Shown: positions 11,461 through 21,883, counted from the stretch's first letter. The stretch is 64,000 nt of DNA from Ascaphus truei (GCA_036426205.1 CM071579.1:19435118-19499117); one strand, 5' to 3'. Numbers and translations: made by a program. Notes: generated from the letters alone by a model not told the origin.

Positions 11461-11905
11461 AGAGAGAGAGGAAGAGAGAGAGAGAGAGAGACGCATCATG
11501 AAGAGAGAGATGAGAGAGGATCCGATGGCTGTGAAGAGAGAGGTGAGAGAGGACTGATTGAGATGGAAGAGAGAACGACGGGGGAGAGCGAGTAGAAGGA
11601 AGCCGGAACGAGAAGAACGAGAGCACAGAGAGAGAAGAGAGGAGAGGAGATAGAGAGAGAGGCACGAGAGAGAGAGGTACCAGAGAGATAGAGCGAGAGG
11701 AGGGCACGAGAGAGAAGGCGCAGAGAGAGGTGAGAGGACGAAGGAAAGAGCAAGAGAGGGGAGAGAGAGCGGGCAGAGGGAGCAGAGGGAGAGGGGAGAG
11801 GGAGACGAGAGAGGCAGAGAGAGAGGCAGAGAGAGAGAGAGAGGCAGAGAGAGAGAGAGGCAGAGAGAGAGAGGCAGAGAGAGAGAGAGAGAGAGGCAGA
11901 AGCCG
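11461..11905. repeat. GA-rich (polypurine) simple repeat
   Basis: Almost pure purine on the + strand, with AGAGAGGC and GAGAGA units. It opens false frames rich in Arg/Glu (+) or Ser/Leu (-). It may form a triplex (H-DNA). Confidence 0.95.
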
Positions 11906-11980
11906 CGTACACTGAAAGAAGGACTCCACAGAGACAGGTTTGGTGCACACTAAATGGTAAATAGCTAGTGTGTGAGGATC

Positions 11981-12191
11981 CCTAGAGATCCAATATACTG
12001 GCACCGCACGAGGGATTACCACATAAAAGTGGTCTATTGGGTCCAAAATGCACACATTTGCCTGACGTTACAGTCCCGGACGAAGGTCCCCCTGGGGACC
12101 GAAACATCAGGCATGTGTGTGTATTTTGGACCCAATAAACCCCTTTTATGTGATAATCCCTTGTGCTGTGCCGGTATATTGGATCTCTAGG
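11981..12191. mobile_element. 211-bp palindromic unit with hammerhead-like loop
   Basis: About 85-95 bp at each end are inverted repeats. CCTAGAGATCCAATATAC pairs with GTATATTGGATCTCTAGG, and the match continues through ACCACATAAAA and TTGGGTCCAAAAT. The centre is the hammerhead-like core at 12072-12115. Confidence 0.8.
12072..12115 (+). ncRNA. Hammerhead-ribozyme-like core, copy 2
   Basis: CGGACGA (12077-12083) is CUGANGA with one change (U4 to G). Stem II is perfect: GGTCCCC (12085-12091), loop CT, GGGGACC (12094-12100). GAAAC and ATC follow at 12101-12108, where other copies have GTC. The core changes suggest an inactive relic. Confidence 0.45.
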
Positions 12192-12635
12192 TTTACAGAC
12201 TATATATATATCTAATGGACCAATTATATTATAACACATTAGAGGGTCTAAGAGCTCCCCTGCTAGTTTTGCTCGTGTTATCTTTATAACCTTAAAGGGG
12301 TTAATATTGGGTTTGAGTCACTCACATTCACTTTTTTATTATCACATCATTATTTTTTCGCGGGTTTAACACCACGCGTATTGCGCTCAAGTCCTTGTTT
12401 GTGTAAGGTCTGTAACCAGGCAGATTTAGTTGACACAGCGGGAAAGGAAAGTTGGATAGGAAGATTGTTATACCTCTCATTATAAAACTGCACAGACTAT
12501 CTCCTGCAAAAACTCCTTCCATAACCACGTCCCAAATTGCTGCTGGTGGAGTGATTAGATTTAGTCCAATGCTCTAATACTCTAATGCTCTGATGCTATT
12601 TCTCGAAGTACTGACTTTCATGAAAGTTACAAGAG

Positions 12636-12919
12636 CAGGAGTGGCCAACGCCAGTCCTCAAGGGCCACCAGCAGGTCAGGTTTTCAGGATATCCCTGCTT
12701 CAGCACAGGTGGCTCACTCAGTGGCTCAGTCAAAGACTGATTGAGCCACCTGTGCTGAAGCAGGGTTATCCATAAGCCCTGATCAGTTGGTGGACCTTGA
12801 GGATTAGAGTTGGCCAGTCAATGACTTACCAACTGATTGAGCCCGCCTGCGCTGAAGCAGGGAAATCCTGATAACCCGACCTGTTGGTGGCTCTTGAGGA
12901 CTGGAGTTGGCCAGTCCTG
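12636..12919. mobile_element. MITE family A, composite 1.5-unit copy
   Basis: It runs from CAGGAGTGGCCAACGCCAGT to GGAGTTGGCCAGTCCTG, so the hAT-type CAG..CTG termini are present. The 3' half occurs twice: one ends at about 12818 and a second at 12919. This suggests an internal duplication or recombination between two copies. Confidence 0.85.
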
Positions 12920-13439
12920 TTGTAGTGCAGCTACTGGCCCAGGAATAGTGTAGAATTTGTTGTAGCTTGTGGAATCTGTAATTAATATTTTTTGCTTACC
13001 TGAATCTGGCGTCCATTGGAGCTGATCTGGGGTCCCGTAACCTCTAAGGACACCCCGGTTACTGATCCCCATGCTGGTTTGTCCATTGAGCACGAATACT
13101 TGACTGGTGGATGCAAGATGGCCATTGAGCCCGGTTTTCTCTGGCGGACATCACGTCATGACCCCATACAAATATCTCAGGAACTCGAGGAAGGGGGTCC
13201 CTGGATTGTGGGGGACCACATATCATTTCCAGGGGAGCGCTTCATTCAGAGAAGCTTAAAACATATATCATGTTTTTTGGGGGGGAGGGGAGATTGCCGC
13301 TCTAATGTTTGTTTACAGTTCTTAAATCAAAAAACCCCAAATAATACCAATAGCTGTGGATAATAACAAAGGTTGTTGGAAAAGGTCTTAGGATTTTCCT
13401 TTTAACTTAATTCCCCATTTACTTCACCTCCGTCCTAAG
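12920..13439. other. Non-coding spacer
   Basis: No gene or identified repeat. There is a G-run at 13277-13287. Confidence 0.45.
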
Positions 13440-13665
13440 CAAACTTCATTAATAAGACATGTATGTCATTCTCATGAATATCTCCAACCCCCTCTCACCG
13501 CGCCCTCGTCCGCTGTATAAAACTCTGTATATCCGCTGTACGTTCCTGAGAAATGCATCGGGTATAATAAAGTCTCTGGGGAAATCGTGCTGTTCTACTT
13601 TTGAATCGGAGAATGTATGGTTTGTTCTGAAAAAAGGGAACCCATGCCATATATAATCCTCCAAG
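13440..13665 (+). mobile_element. LTR-like promoter/poly(A) fragment
   Basis: TATAAAA at about 13516 and AATAAA at 13566-13571 lie 45-50 bp apart in a GC-richer island, as in the R region of an LTR. Neither TG..CA ends nor coding sequence were identified. Confidence 0.3.
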
Positions 13666-13834
13666 ATAGGAGCGACTAACTCCAGTCCTTAAGGGCCACC
13701 AACAGGTCAGGTTTTCAGGATATCGCTGCTTCAGCACAGGTGGCTCAATCAGAGGCTCAGTCGAAGATTGAGCCACTGATTGACCCACCTGTGCTGAAGC
13801 AGGGATATCCTGAAAGCCTGACCTGTTGAGAGAT
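13666..13834. mobile_element. MITE family A
   Basis: A complete palindromic unit: CTCCAGTCCTTAAGGGCCAC, the CAGGTCAGGTTTTCAGGATA half, and its complement ending CTGACCTGTTGAGAG. The centre has GAGGCTCAGTCGAAGATTGAG. Confidence 0.85.
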
Positions 13835-14261
13835 CATGGGAAGATGGAATACAACCACATAGTGCAGAGTAAGCAATGAAAGAACTTTACAAACTGAATC
13901 AATGGCAATATTGATTGTTTCTTAATAATCACCAAGAGCCACCCTGTACGTGTGACTCGATCTAAATCACTACGCCTTTCCATTAACGTTTAAACTTTAA
14001 GACAATACATATCCTTAGGTTGCTGTTTTCTGCTGACGCACAAGTGTCCCAACCCACGAGGTGTTACACGCTTTTTTGTGTACGCGATAGAAATGATATC
14101 CTTGAAGGTTTGCAGAAACTCAGATTGCTCAGGAAATCCTGCCGCACTTTGCATCTGTCGTCCTCTGTCTTTCCCTCCTTTCATATCCACTCCTCCAACA
14201 GATTCAGTCTCCCTACGGGGTTTTAATGTCCTACTTCTAGGTTCACTGCAATGCAATCCCT

Positions 14262-14637
14262 GCTTAAAGCTGCAGACCAAGCAATGTCCTACATGTGTGT
14301 TTTTTCCCCCATAAACCAGTTCTGTACTATGAGAAAATACTTTTAGCATTTTTTTTAAAAACAACTCTGAATGACATTTTTTATGTATTATAATGTAACA
14401 AGCCTTTTTTGTTTCTATGGCAACCATTTACAAAGTCACATCCCCTTCCTCTTCTGAAACAGGCTCTGACACCCCCCCTTTTTGAGCCCTGCCCGCTCTC
14501 TAGCAGTGCACCAATTGTATCTAGTGATTGCCTGGTCACATGATCTTCCCACAGAACTTTGCCTCTTTGGTCCCCGAGCCGAATCGTCGCCGATCGATCA
14601 CAGGAGAATGGATCGATCGGCAACTTAGCTAATTACT
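14262..14637 (+). repeat. Dispersed repeat family B, copy 1
   Basis: It shares the segments GCTTAAAG-TGCA, CAGTTCTGTACTAT, CAACTCTGAATGACATTTTT and CAGCAGTGCA-type with copies at 15185-15520 and 20963-21390. It ends with a GATCGATCACAGG-type motif also seen in copy 3. There is no coding potential. Superfamily unknown; a SINE or DNA-element fragment is possible. Confidence 0.75.
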
Positions 14638-14639
14638 TG

Positions 14640-14765
14640 TTATTATGTCAATATACAGTAAATAAATAATAAACAATAGGGTTAAGGGCAACAGATAAAA
14701 GACAACATAAGGCAAAGGGAGACCCTGCCCTGAAAGGCTTGCAATCTAAGACAGCGTTTAAGACA
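14640..14765 (-). mobile_element. LINE-like 3' tail fragment (antisense)
   Basis: AGACCCTGCCCTGAAAGGCTTGCAATCTAAG is split over 14720-14755. Its complement is the GATTGCAAGCC..TCAGGGCAGGG..C core of L2/CR1-type 3' tails. Confidence 0.5.
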
Positions 14766-15184
14766 TAGATAACCATTCACGCGAGTTCCCGTTTATTGCG
14801 CATAGAAAGGAGTAAACGGTCTGCTGGGGAGTTCCTGTGATTGAATGACAGTAATAATTCCCAGGGGAGTGTCTCAGTGCTCAGAGTTATTTGGCACAGA
14901 ACAAATCACCTGTAGATATGAGAGTAAAAGTGAATAATGCAATGCTTCTGCGTAATCACAGCTCTTAGCAGATGGCACAGGGTAGAGATATCATTATGTT
15001 AAGGTTAAAAGAAAAGATAATTTGATTGTGACTCCAGGAGGAGGCAGTTTATTGCTGCTTAAGATCTCTGAAAGGGAAGAGTTGGAAACAATGCCTCAAA
15101 CTAAAGAATTTAATTTAGATATTGATGAAACCTAATGCAGTTTCCCAGTTCCGTCTGATTGCATGTACCCTTTTCCCCTTCTTC

Positions 15185-15520
15185 CGAGCAATATCTAACA
15201 CATGTGTTTTTTTTTAAATAAATCAGTTCTGTACTATGGAAAAAAAAATTGCATTTTTTTTAAAACAACTCTGAATGACATTTTTAATGTATTATAATGT
15301 AACAAGCATTTTCTGTTTTTATAGCAACCATTTATAAAGTCACATCCCCTTCCTCTTCTGAAACAGGCTCTGGCACACCCCTTTTTGAGCACTTCCCTTT
15401 CTCTAGCAGTGCACCAATTGTATCTAGTGACTGCCTGGTCACATGATCTTCCCCAAAGAACTTTGCATCTTTGGTCCTCTTCTGCGGCATTGTGAGGATT
15501 GCAATGATGCACATATTAAA
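15185..15520 (+). repeat. Dispersed repeat family B, copy 2
   Basis: Nearly the same as copy 1 from AACACATGTGTTTTT to CTTTGCATCTTTGGTCC (visually above 90%). It lacks the first 25 bp and the GATCGATCAC end. Confidence 0.8.
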
Positions 15521-15559
15521 GGGGATTTTTTTATTTTATTATTTTTGAAGTGAAACTTC

Positions 15560-16240
15560 CTTAGTGGCACCTCATTCGTGATGGGGCAAAAAAGAATTGT
15601 GGAGACAGAAATGAAACGGATGTGACGTCAGTGCTGGCAGTTGAGGCCGGGCTGTGTTCTGGCTCAGCCCGACCCCAACACTGACATCACACCCGCTCCA
15701 CAAATCAGATGCGCCCGGTCTCCAATAACCCCCCCACACACCCCCCAGCCCCACACCCCCCACACACCGTGACATATGCGGCGGCGATAGCCGCGCTCCT
15801 AAGGCCGCTGACATGCCGCGCCAGCCTCTTCCTCCCTACCTCCGCTTTTTGCGTCCCGCTGAATGAGCGCCGCGGGGTGAGGGAGAGGAGCCCAGGGATC
15901 TGGAGGGTATCCGCCGCCGCAGCTCTCAACGAGCTTGCTCCCCCCACCGCTGATGCTGGTCGGCGGCCCCAGCCTCAAAATTTAAATGCCGCCACTCCTG
16001 CTGACCTCCTCGGCCGAGGCATGGAACGGGGGGGGGGGGGGGTGTGGGGGTGGTAGAGTGAGCTGCGTTCCACAGCACCAAGCCAGCTCCCGTGACGATG
16101 ACGCGCTGCCCCCCTTCCCGCCGACACTGCCTCTGCCGCAGCACCTTCCGGAGGGGGGGGGGTCTTATTAGGTATCTGCCCGGTGCCCGGTGGCGGCGCG
16201 TCTCGCGTGGCGCGGTGGGCGGGCGGGGGGGGGGGGGGGG
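15560..16240. other. CpG-rich block
   Basis: GC- and CpG-rich, with a local inverted repeat (GACGTCAGTG..CGGGCT / AGCCCG..CACTGACATC at 15620-15690) and G-runs at 16029-16041. It looks like a CpG island, but no exon is visible and the adjoining sequence is satellite-like. It overlaps the left end of the giant inverted repeat. Confidence 0.4.
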
Positions 16241-16244
16241 CGAG

Positions 16245-16512
16245 GAGAGACTCAGGAGTCTCAGGCAGAGCCGCCGCGGGTCCGAGCTCTGCCTGTCTGT
16301 GAGGGGGGGGAGGAGAGAGTCTCAGCAGAGCCACCGAGGGTCGCAGCCTTGCCTGTCTGTGAGGGAGGGGGGAGGGAGGAGAGTCTCAGGCAGAGCCGCC
16401 GCGGGTCCGCAGCTCTGCTGTCGTGGGGGGGGGGGGGGGTGTGTGAGGGGAGGAGAGTCTCAGGCAGAGCGCCGCGGGTCCGCAGCTCTGCCGCTTTGAG
16501 GGGGGGAGTCAG
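16245..16512. repeat. GC-rich minisatellite, about 70-bp unit
   Basis: Four copies of GAGTCTCAGGCAGAGCCGCC, CGGGTCCGCAGCTCTGCC and a G-run. The G-runs (up to 16 at 16424-16439, and 16223-16240 just upstream) could form G-quadruplexes. Length variation of the G-runs may be sequencing error. Confidence 0.85.
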
Positions 16513-16539
16513 GAGAGAGGGAGCAGACACAGAAAGAGA

Positions 16540-17215
16540 GACCACATACAGTGACAGACACACACAATACATATATACAACACACCAGACAACACACACT
16601 GACTGACACACATACACACACAACACACACACTGAACTGACACAACCATACACACACTGACTGACACACACATGCACACACACACTGACACATACACCAC
16701 ACACTGACTGGACACACAACAAAACACACACACACACACACTGACTGACACATACACACACTGACTGTGAATAGGTTAGGGGGATGTGTGAGGTGCAGGG
16801 GGGCTGCGCATACGTCACACGGTCACACGCACGCACATGGTCACACACACACGCACATGGTCACGCACACACGCACAGTCACACGCACACACACACAGTC
16901 ACACGCACACACACACACAGTCACACGCACACACACACAGTCAGTCGCGCGCACAGTCAGTCGCGCGCACAGTCAGTCGCGCGCACAGTCAGTCGCGTGC
17001 ACACGCACTGTCACGTGCACCGTGCACTGTCACGCGTACACGCACTGTCACGTGCACAGTCACACACAGTCACACAGTAACACGCACAGTCACACGCACA
17101 GTCACACAGTCGCACAGTCGCACAGTCACACGCACAGTCACACAGTCACACGCACACACACAGTCACACGCACACACACACAGTCACGCACACACACACA
17201 CACACACGAGGAATT
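16540..17215. repeat. CA-rich and CACTGACTGACACACA arrays
   Basis: The first part (to about 16770) has CACACTGACTGACACACA units. After a 60-bp gap the second part has CACACGCACAGTCACA and CAGTCAGTCGCGCG units. The false frames are Thr/His-rich. Similar CTGACTGACACACA units recur at 60.2-60.65 kb. Confidence 0.9.
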
Positions 17216-18029
17216 CACGCTTAGTGCAAATACAAGGGATGTGTACGCATGTTCTAAGTCAAATTTATTTGCGTTTTGTCAATGAAATTGTATTTTGATT
17301 TTTAATTAAAACATCACCAATACAAATACAATTTCTGTGACAAAAGTCAAAGAAGTTTCACTTACTATGCGCGTGCACAGCACACACAGCTTTTTTTTTA
17401 TTTTATTATTTAAACGGTAGCTTTAATATGTTTTAGGCCGATGTCATCAGGGCTAAATCTGTCTCTAAACAAGGAGAAAAAACAATAAATCGGACACAAA
17501 AAAAAGGTTTATTTTTAAATGAGTCATGTGGCATTATTGTAACCCACAATAATTGTGTTATTGTAGCTATTATTTATTGTAACATGATGTAATGAGATGT
17601 AACGAGGTTTATTTCACTCGCTCATGCAATATCTCAGATTTTCCCTGAGATTCAATGGCACAGAAAACGCAGAATCTCCCAGAATCTCCCAGAATCTCCC
17701 ACATTAATCTGCCAGCGGGTGTAATAGCCCCTGCTACACCTGTGCATGCTGTTTTCCTCTTATTCAATAGATATCATGTATAATATTACGTGTGCAATAT
17801 ACTGTATTAAACGTTTGCTTTTCCTCACCATTCTGCTAAACTTTAAGCTCACAAACTTTGAGCAGACTTAAATCTGAAAAGTCAAAGTAATCACGTGGAA
17901 ATACTTCCCACACTACTTACATATCAGTAAATAGTCATCCATGGCTGATAATTAACACCTCATACATAAAGCTTGGCCCCCTGCAGACGCACTTACCAGA
18001 ACGCCCTCCTACTGTCTCTGTACGTTCTT
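17216..18029. other. AT-rich non-coding spacer
   Basis: No gene. A small palindrome lies at about 17283-17335 (ACAGAAATTGTATTT in both orientations). CAGAATCTCC is repeated three times at 17670-17698. Confidence 0.5.
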
Positions 18030-18216
18030 CCTACCAACCAATTAGATTGTAAGCTCTTCGGGGCAGGGGCTTCTTTTCCTAAATGTTACTTTTATATCTG
18101 AAGCACTTCTCTCCACTTATGTGTTATTTATATTATTTGTTATTTATATGATTGTCACGTGTATTACTGCTGTGATACATTAATGGCGCTATAGAAATAA
18201 AGACATACATACATAC
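18030..18216 (+). mobile_element. L2/CR1-like LINE 3' end
   Basis: It contains TTAGATTGTAAGCTCTTCGG, then GGGCAGGG, and ends GGCGCTATAGAAATAAAG followed by (ACAT)n. This order and ending are typical of L2/CR1-clade 3' UTRs and the SINEs they mobilise. 5'-truncated. Confidence 0.7.
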
Positions 18217-18427
18217 ATGTCTTTTCTCTGATGTTCAGGGGTACCACCTGCCATTAATCCTTGCGCGTCATCACATGCTTCTCCACAGCCGGTATGTCAG
18301 TGAAAACGTCTCCAACCTACTTGTAAATATGATTACCAGCTGTCTCCAAGCTCCGCCAGCAGGTACAGTATAGCAATGTAGGATTTAAATAATGGGATTG
18401 GAAATACAGCTGTTCATACAGCCTAGG

Positions 18428-18925
18428 GCCGTCCGCAAGGGCCACCAACAGGTCAGATTTTCAGGATATCCCTGCTTCAGCACGCTCTTCGACTGAGCCG
18501 CTGATTGAGCCACCTGTGCTGAAGCAGGGATATCTGGAAAATCTGATCTGTTGGTGGCCAGTGACGTAAGTACCATCTGGGATGCCCGGGCATGTCCCGG
18601 GTTTCTCCAGCTCGGGGGGGGAGGGGGGTGGGGGGGGTGTCCACAAGTGGTTAAAGAGGCCCCCCGCGCTCTTCCCCATAGCACAGAAACTGAAAGCCGG
18701 GGAGAGAGTGGGGCCTCTGTAACACAGCAGCCCTCCTCCGTGACGTCGCTGCGTCGTGTGATGCTGCATCATCATGGCGACATGACAGCACATCGTGACG
18801 CGTTGCCATGGAATCGTGCCGACAGAGGAGACAGCGACGTCATGACACCGTGATGTCATGACGTCACCCGGGGGCCCCTTAAGGCAATGTTATGCTACTT
18901 TTGGTGGCCCTTGAGGACTAGAGTT
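18428..18925. mobile_element. MITE family A, interrupted by a hAT element
   Basis: The left part runs 18436-18558 and the right part resumes at 18901 (TTGGTGGCCCTTGAGGACTA). The hAT insertion at 18559-18900 separates them. Confidence 0.85.
18559..18900. mobile_element. Non-autonomous hAT element with perfect 8-bp duplication
   Basis: TTGGTGGC occurs at 18551-18558 and 18901-18908, exactly flanking 342 bp of GC-rich sequence. The element begins CAGTGACGTAAGTACC. The complement of its end is AAGTAGCATAACATTG, so the terminal repeat is degenerate but hAT-like. The interior has TGACGTCA and TGATGTCATGACGTCAC strings and a G-rich run at 18614-18640. Confidence 0.8.
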
Positions 18926-18946
18926 TCCCTGAAGCAGCTTCTACAG

Positions 18947-19283
18947 CAGCAATGCGCAAACTGGGGGGGCGCGACCCGCAGGGGGGGCGAGAGGCTGCCT
19001 GCGGGGGGCGCACGGTTTACTGAGGCCCCGCCCGCTTCCCGAAGGCACTTAAATTAAGTGCCGGGGGAGCTGCAGGGCCTCTGTAAACCTTTACTTACCT
19101 TGGCTCCACACGCGTCGCCATGGCAACGCGGCGTCAAATGACGCCGCGCGGTCATGTGACATCACATTGCTATGGCAACGTGATGTCGTGACTCCGGAGC
19201 CGAGGTAAGTGGTGGTGATGGGGAGGCGGGGGTGAGGTCACCGCCGGCAGGGGGACGCAGGGAAAAAAGTTTGCACCCCCCTG
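18947..19283. mobile_element. Non-autonomous hAT element with perfect 8-bp duplication
   Basis: TTCTACAG occurs at 18939-18946 and 19284-19291. The left end is CAGCAATGCGCAAACTGGGG and the complement of the right end is CAGGGGGGTGCAAACTTTTT. These are classic hAT terminal repeats of the type 'CAG..TGCncAAACTgGGGGG'. The interior holds GGCGCGACCCGC and palindromic CGTCGCCATGGCAACGCGGC. 337 bp, no transposase. Confidence 0.9.
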
Positions 19284-19291
19284 TTCTACAG

Positions 19292-20135
19292 AATAAAGAA
19301 CTCACTGCCAATTCGTTTAACTTTTTTTTTTTAAAGAACAGTAATTCTAGTTTCAGTGACCTGCATAAACAATTCTGTTTTTAACATTGTCTGCTTTAAA
19401 ACAAACTCATCTATTAACAGGAGTTGGTATTTTATGTGATGGTAGTAACGGTGGGATAGTATGTTTAACCAACTAAGACCGGCAGAGCTACTGTATTTCC
19501 ACACGTTTATCTGTGGACTGACTGGAGGACCGATGCCCATTGTAAATGGTTAATGCCTAAACCGGAGCCTGGGGCCCCCTGGGAAATATAAAATTGTTTA
19601 TATCAGAATACAGGCAACAGATACAGCTAAAGTCATTTTATCCTTTAGTTTCCATGGATACGAGTGCCCTGCGTATGCTTTTTCTAACACGTGTCTCAAA
19701 GTCAACAAACTGTAAAGCTATACAACCAGGAATAAGAAAGGTCTATTGTACCTTTTATCGAAGCATGGTGAACGGCGCAGACGGTTTGAAGTTGTGCATT
19801 TTTAGGGTACTGTTTGGTTTCAGTTTTCTCATGCTACTGTACATTTAACACGTACTGTAATAAACCATTTCCAGACCAGAACTATTGGAGAAGGTGAGGC
19901 AGCAAGTGACTTGTTAACCCGGTGTGACCCAGAAGGTTTTTGTAACCGTCTGCGTCCTGCAGCAATATTGCATTGAGCTGGTGATACTGCAAGTAGCGTT
20001 CTGCCTAGAGAAAATGATGGGGAACATACTGAAGCTTTCAAACCTCATAAGTTTCTACTTCAAGAATATACTTAGCAAAGAAACCTGTGAGCTTTGGAAG
20101 GACCTGCACGCTATCCTTTCATCTTTACAGCAGCC
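19292..20135. other. Non-coding spacer
   Basis: AT-rich. No gene or clear repeat recognised. Confidence 0.45.
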
Positions 20136-20138
20136 TAA

Positions 20139-20276
20139 GGGCTGTTATATAGTGTGTGCGGCCGTGCGTGTGCGCGTGCCTGTGTGAAGGCGCGTGCCGC
20201 ACACGTTTTGTGTGTATACTGTGCGCGAGTGTAAGGTACTGTGTTTGTGTGTGTGTATGTATGTGTATGTTTATGC

Positions 20277-20308
<32 letters not shown>

Positions 20309-20574
20309 GTGTGTGTTTAAATACGTTTACAAATAAATAAATGAATCCTTTAATAATTTTTTTAATAACATTGTACATACAGACAGACAGACAGACACAC
20401 ACACACACACACACACACTTACATTTTCAGCGGCGGTAGCAGCGTGAATTCTTGCTTTTTCTCATCTTCCCCCCTGTCGGCCGGTTTCACGCTCCCTGGC
20501 GTGCGCTCGCGGTCCTATCGTAGAAACTGCCGTGCGCACAAGGCGTAGCACGCGCACGTACTATAGAACCGGCC
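20139..20574. mobile_element. PIF/Harbinger-like MITE, copy 2
   Basis: The termini GGGCTGTTATATAGTG and CTATAGAACCGGCC are flanked by TAA at 20136-20138 and 20575-20577. At 436 bp it has the same length and layout as copy 1: GC-rich alternating ends and GT then CA microsatellites in the middle (20235-20310 and 20376-20416). Confidence 0.8.
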
Positions 20575-20962
20575 TAACGTTGGCCTCCTAAACTAGGGTA
20601 TCATGAGCTACACGGGGGGGGGGGGGGGTTGAACATTATTATGTTGAGGGTTTCTGCCTGTGCTTCTATGTTGGCCCAGCATACATAGCAGCACCCGCTC
20701 AAATCACTGTCAGTATTCTGCAACCCAATTAATATTTTATTTGGATGTTCGAAGACTACAGATTTATCCAGAAATTTCCAGTAGATCCATCATTATTTAT
20801 TGATTGTGTTTGACAATGGTTGTATATATGTAGGTTTCAGAATATATACATTATTGTCAATATTAGTTCCTCTATCCCCAAGAGAAGTTTAGTGAACAGC
20901 AGTTTCGTGATTCTCTGCGGCATTTCAGAAGTATTATAACCAAAAATATACTTGGTGGATTT

Positions 20963-21390
20963 TGCTTAAAGATGCAACCCATACAATATCCTATATGTGT
21001 GCTTAAAAAATAATTAATCAGTTCTGTAATATTAGATAATACTTACTAAAAAAAATTGTTTTATTCAACTCAAAGCCATTTTTAATGAGCTTTAATACAC
21101 TGAACATCCTTTGATTTCTATCCCACCTCCCCAGCAGTGCAAGATCTTTGCAACACTTTCCTGTTTGTGACATTTCTTATATATAATGTTCCCAGCAGTT
21201 TGAGCTGCAAACTGTAACAATAGATAATGTTACCTTAGTAATATATGACTACATTGTAGCTGTTGAGTTACACCGAGTGAAGGATAGATTGAAACTGAAA
21301 GGCGGCCATTTAGTAAACCCTGGGAAGCAGAATCTTTGCTGATCGATCACGGGTAAACGAATCAATCGGCAGTTTAGGTAATTTGTTTTC
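20963..21390 (+). repeat. Dispersed repeat family B, copy 3
   Basis: It starts GCTTAAAGATGCAACCCAT and has the CAGTTCTGTAATATTAG segment. It ends in GATCGATCACGGGTAAACGA as copy 1 does, but the middle differs. It is probably an older member. Confidence 0.65.
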
Positions 21391-21417
21391 AATAAAGGTA
21401 ATCAAAGGCTGCATATA

Positions 21418-21470
21418 TTAAAAAATATATCTATATATATATATAGATATATTTTTTTTTTAAATGCCAC
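21418..21470. repeat. TATATC palindrome and A/T runs
   Basis: AAAAATATATCTATATATAT is mirrored by ATATATAGATATATTTTTTT: a short hairpin with an AT microsatellite. Confidence 0.85.
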
Positions 21471-21537
21471 TTTGCGGCCTCTTTAATACGGAACACCACA
21501 TTTTAGCTGAAGCACACTCTGTTATATAATCATGTTT

Positions 21538-21883
21538 AACAGAAGGGAAGCTGAGCCCACCAAAAGAAAGGCAATAATTTATAAAAAGTTCATATAATTG
21601 ACTGATACAGTCACAAACCATCCGACGTTTCAGATCCCTGAAGAAGGTGTTTGTACAACGAAACGTCGGATGGTTTGTGACTGTAATCAGTCAATTATAT
21701 GAACTTTTTATAAATGATTGCATTTCTTTTGGTGTGCCCAGCTTCCCTTCTGTTCTACACGCAGTGACCCTGACTAGGGGTTTTTCTGCTTGCAGCACCC
21801 ACCACTATCCCTGTTTGTTTGCTCTTGTTCCCATAGAGTTGGGGCATCTCAAGTTGCATTTATCTTGGCTCTTGTGTGTTTAG
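21538..21883 (+). mobile_element. 346-bp retroposon with perfect 14-bp duplication and hammerhead-like core
   Basis: ATATAATCATGTTT occurs at 21524-21537 and 21884-21897. The first 217 bp are palindromic: AACAGAAGGGAAGCTGAGCC pairs with GGTGTGCCCAGCTTCCCTTC, and the match continues through TTTATAAAAAGTTCATATAA. The hammerhead-like core is at its centre. The remaining 129 bp are single-copy. A 14-bp duplication fits target-primed retroposition, and the core fits Penelope-like or related retroposons. Confidence 0.75.
21634..21671 (+). ncRNA. Hammerhead-ribozyme-like core, best copy
   Basis: Stem I 5' strand ATCC (21634-21637) is followed by CTGAAGA (21638-21644), a perfect CUGANGA. Stem II has GTT/AAC (21649-21651 with 21657-21659). 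GAAAC (21660-21664), GTC (21665-21667) and the stem I 3' strand GGAT (21668-21671) follow. All core bases are canonical and stem I pairs over four bases. Stem III is minimal (AC/GT), as in Penelope-associated hammerheads thought to act as dimers. Predicted cleavage is after C21667. Confidence 0.55.

Larger units (their letters stand above)
10962..12405 (+). mobile_element. 1.44-kb retroposon-like insertion bearing two hammerhead-like cores
   Basis: AGGTCTGTAACCAG occurs at 10948-10961 and again at 12406-12419. The similarity continues for a few bases (nnAGATTT), so this reads as a duplicated target. The insert has a TATAAAG box at about 11004 and a hammerhead-like core at 11041-11078. A GA-rich tract (11461-11905) follows, then a 211-bp palindromic unit with a second core (11981-12191) and an AT-rich 3' part. 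A TGCATTTCAG splice-acceptor-like string precedes the GA tract at 11447-11456. No reverse transcriptase is encoded. It may be a composite of two insertions. The 14-bp direct repeat is the main support. Confidence 0.5.

Noticed and set aside
11411..12055. 214-codon Ser/Leu-rich minus-strand frame
   Set aside because: Translation of a GA-rich simple repeat.
15560..16240. CpG-island promoter of a host gene
   Set aside because: No exon, splice donor or transcript-like frame is visible and the adjoining sequence is satellite; retained only as a CpG-rich block.
16767..17298. His/Thr-rich frame of about 150-170 codons
   Set aside because: Translation of CA-type microsatellite DNA; three frames are open at once.
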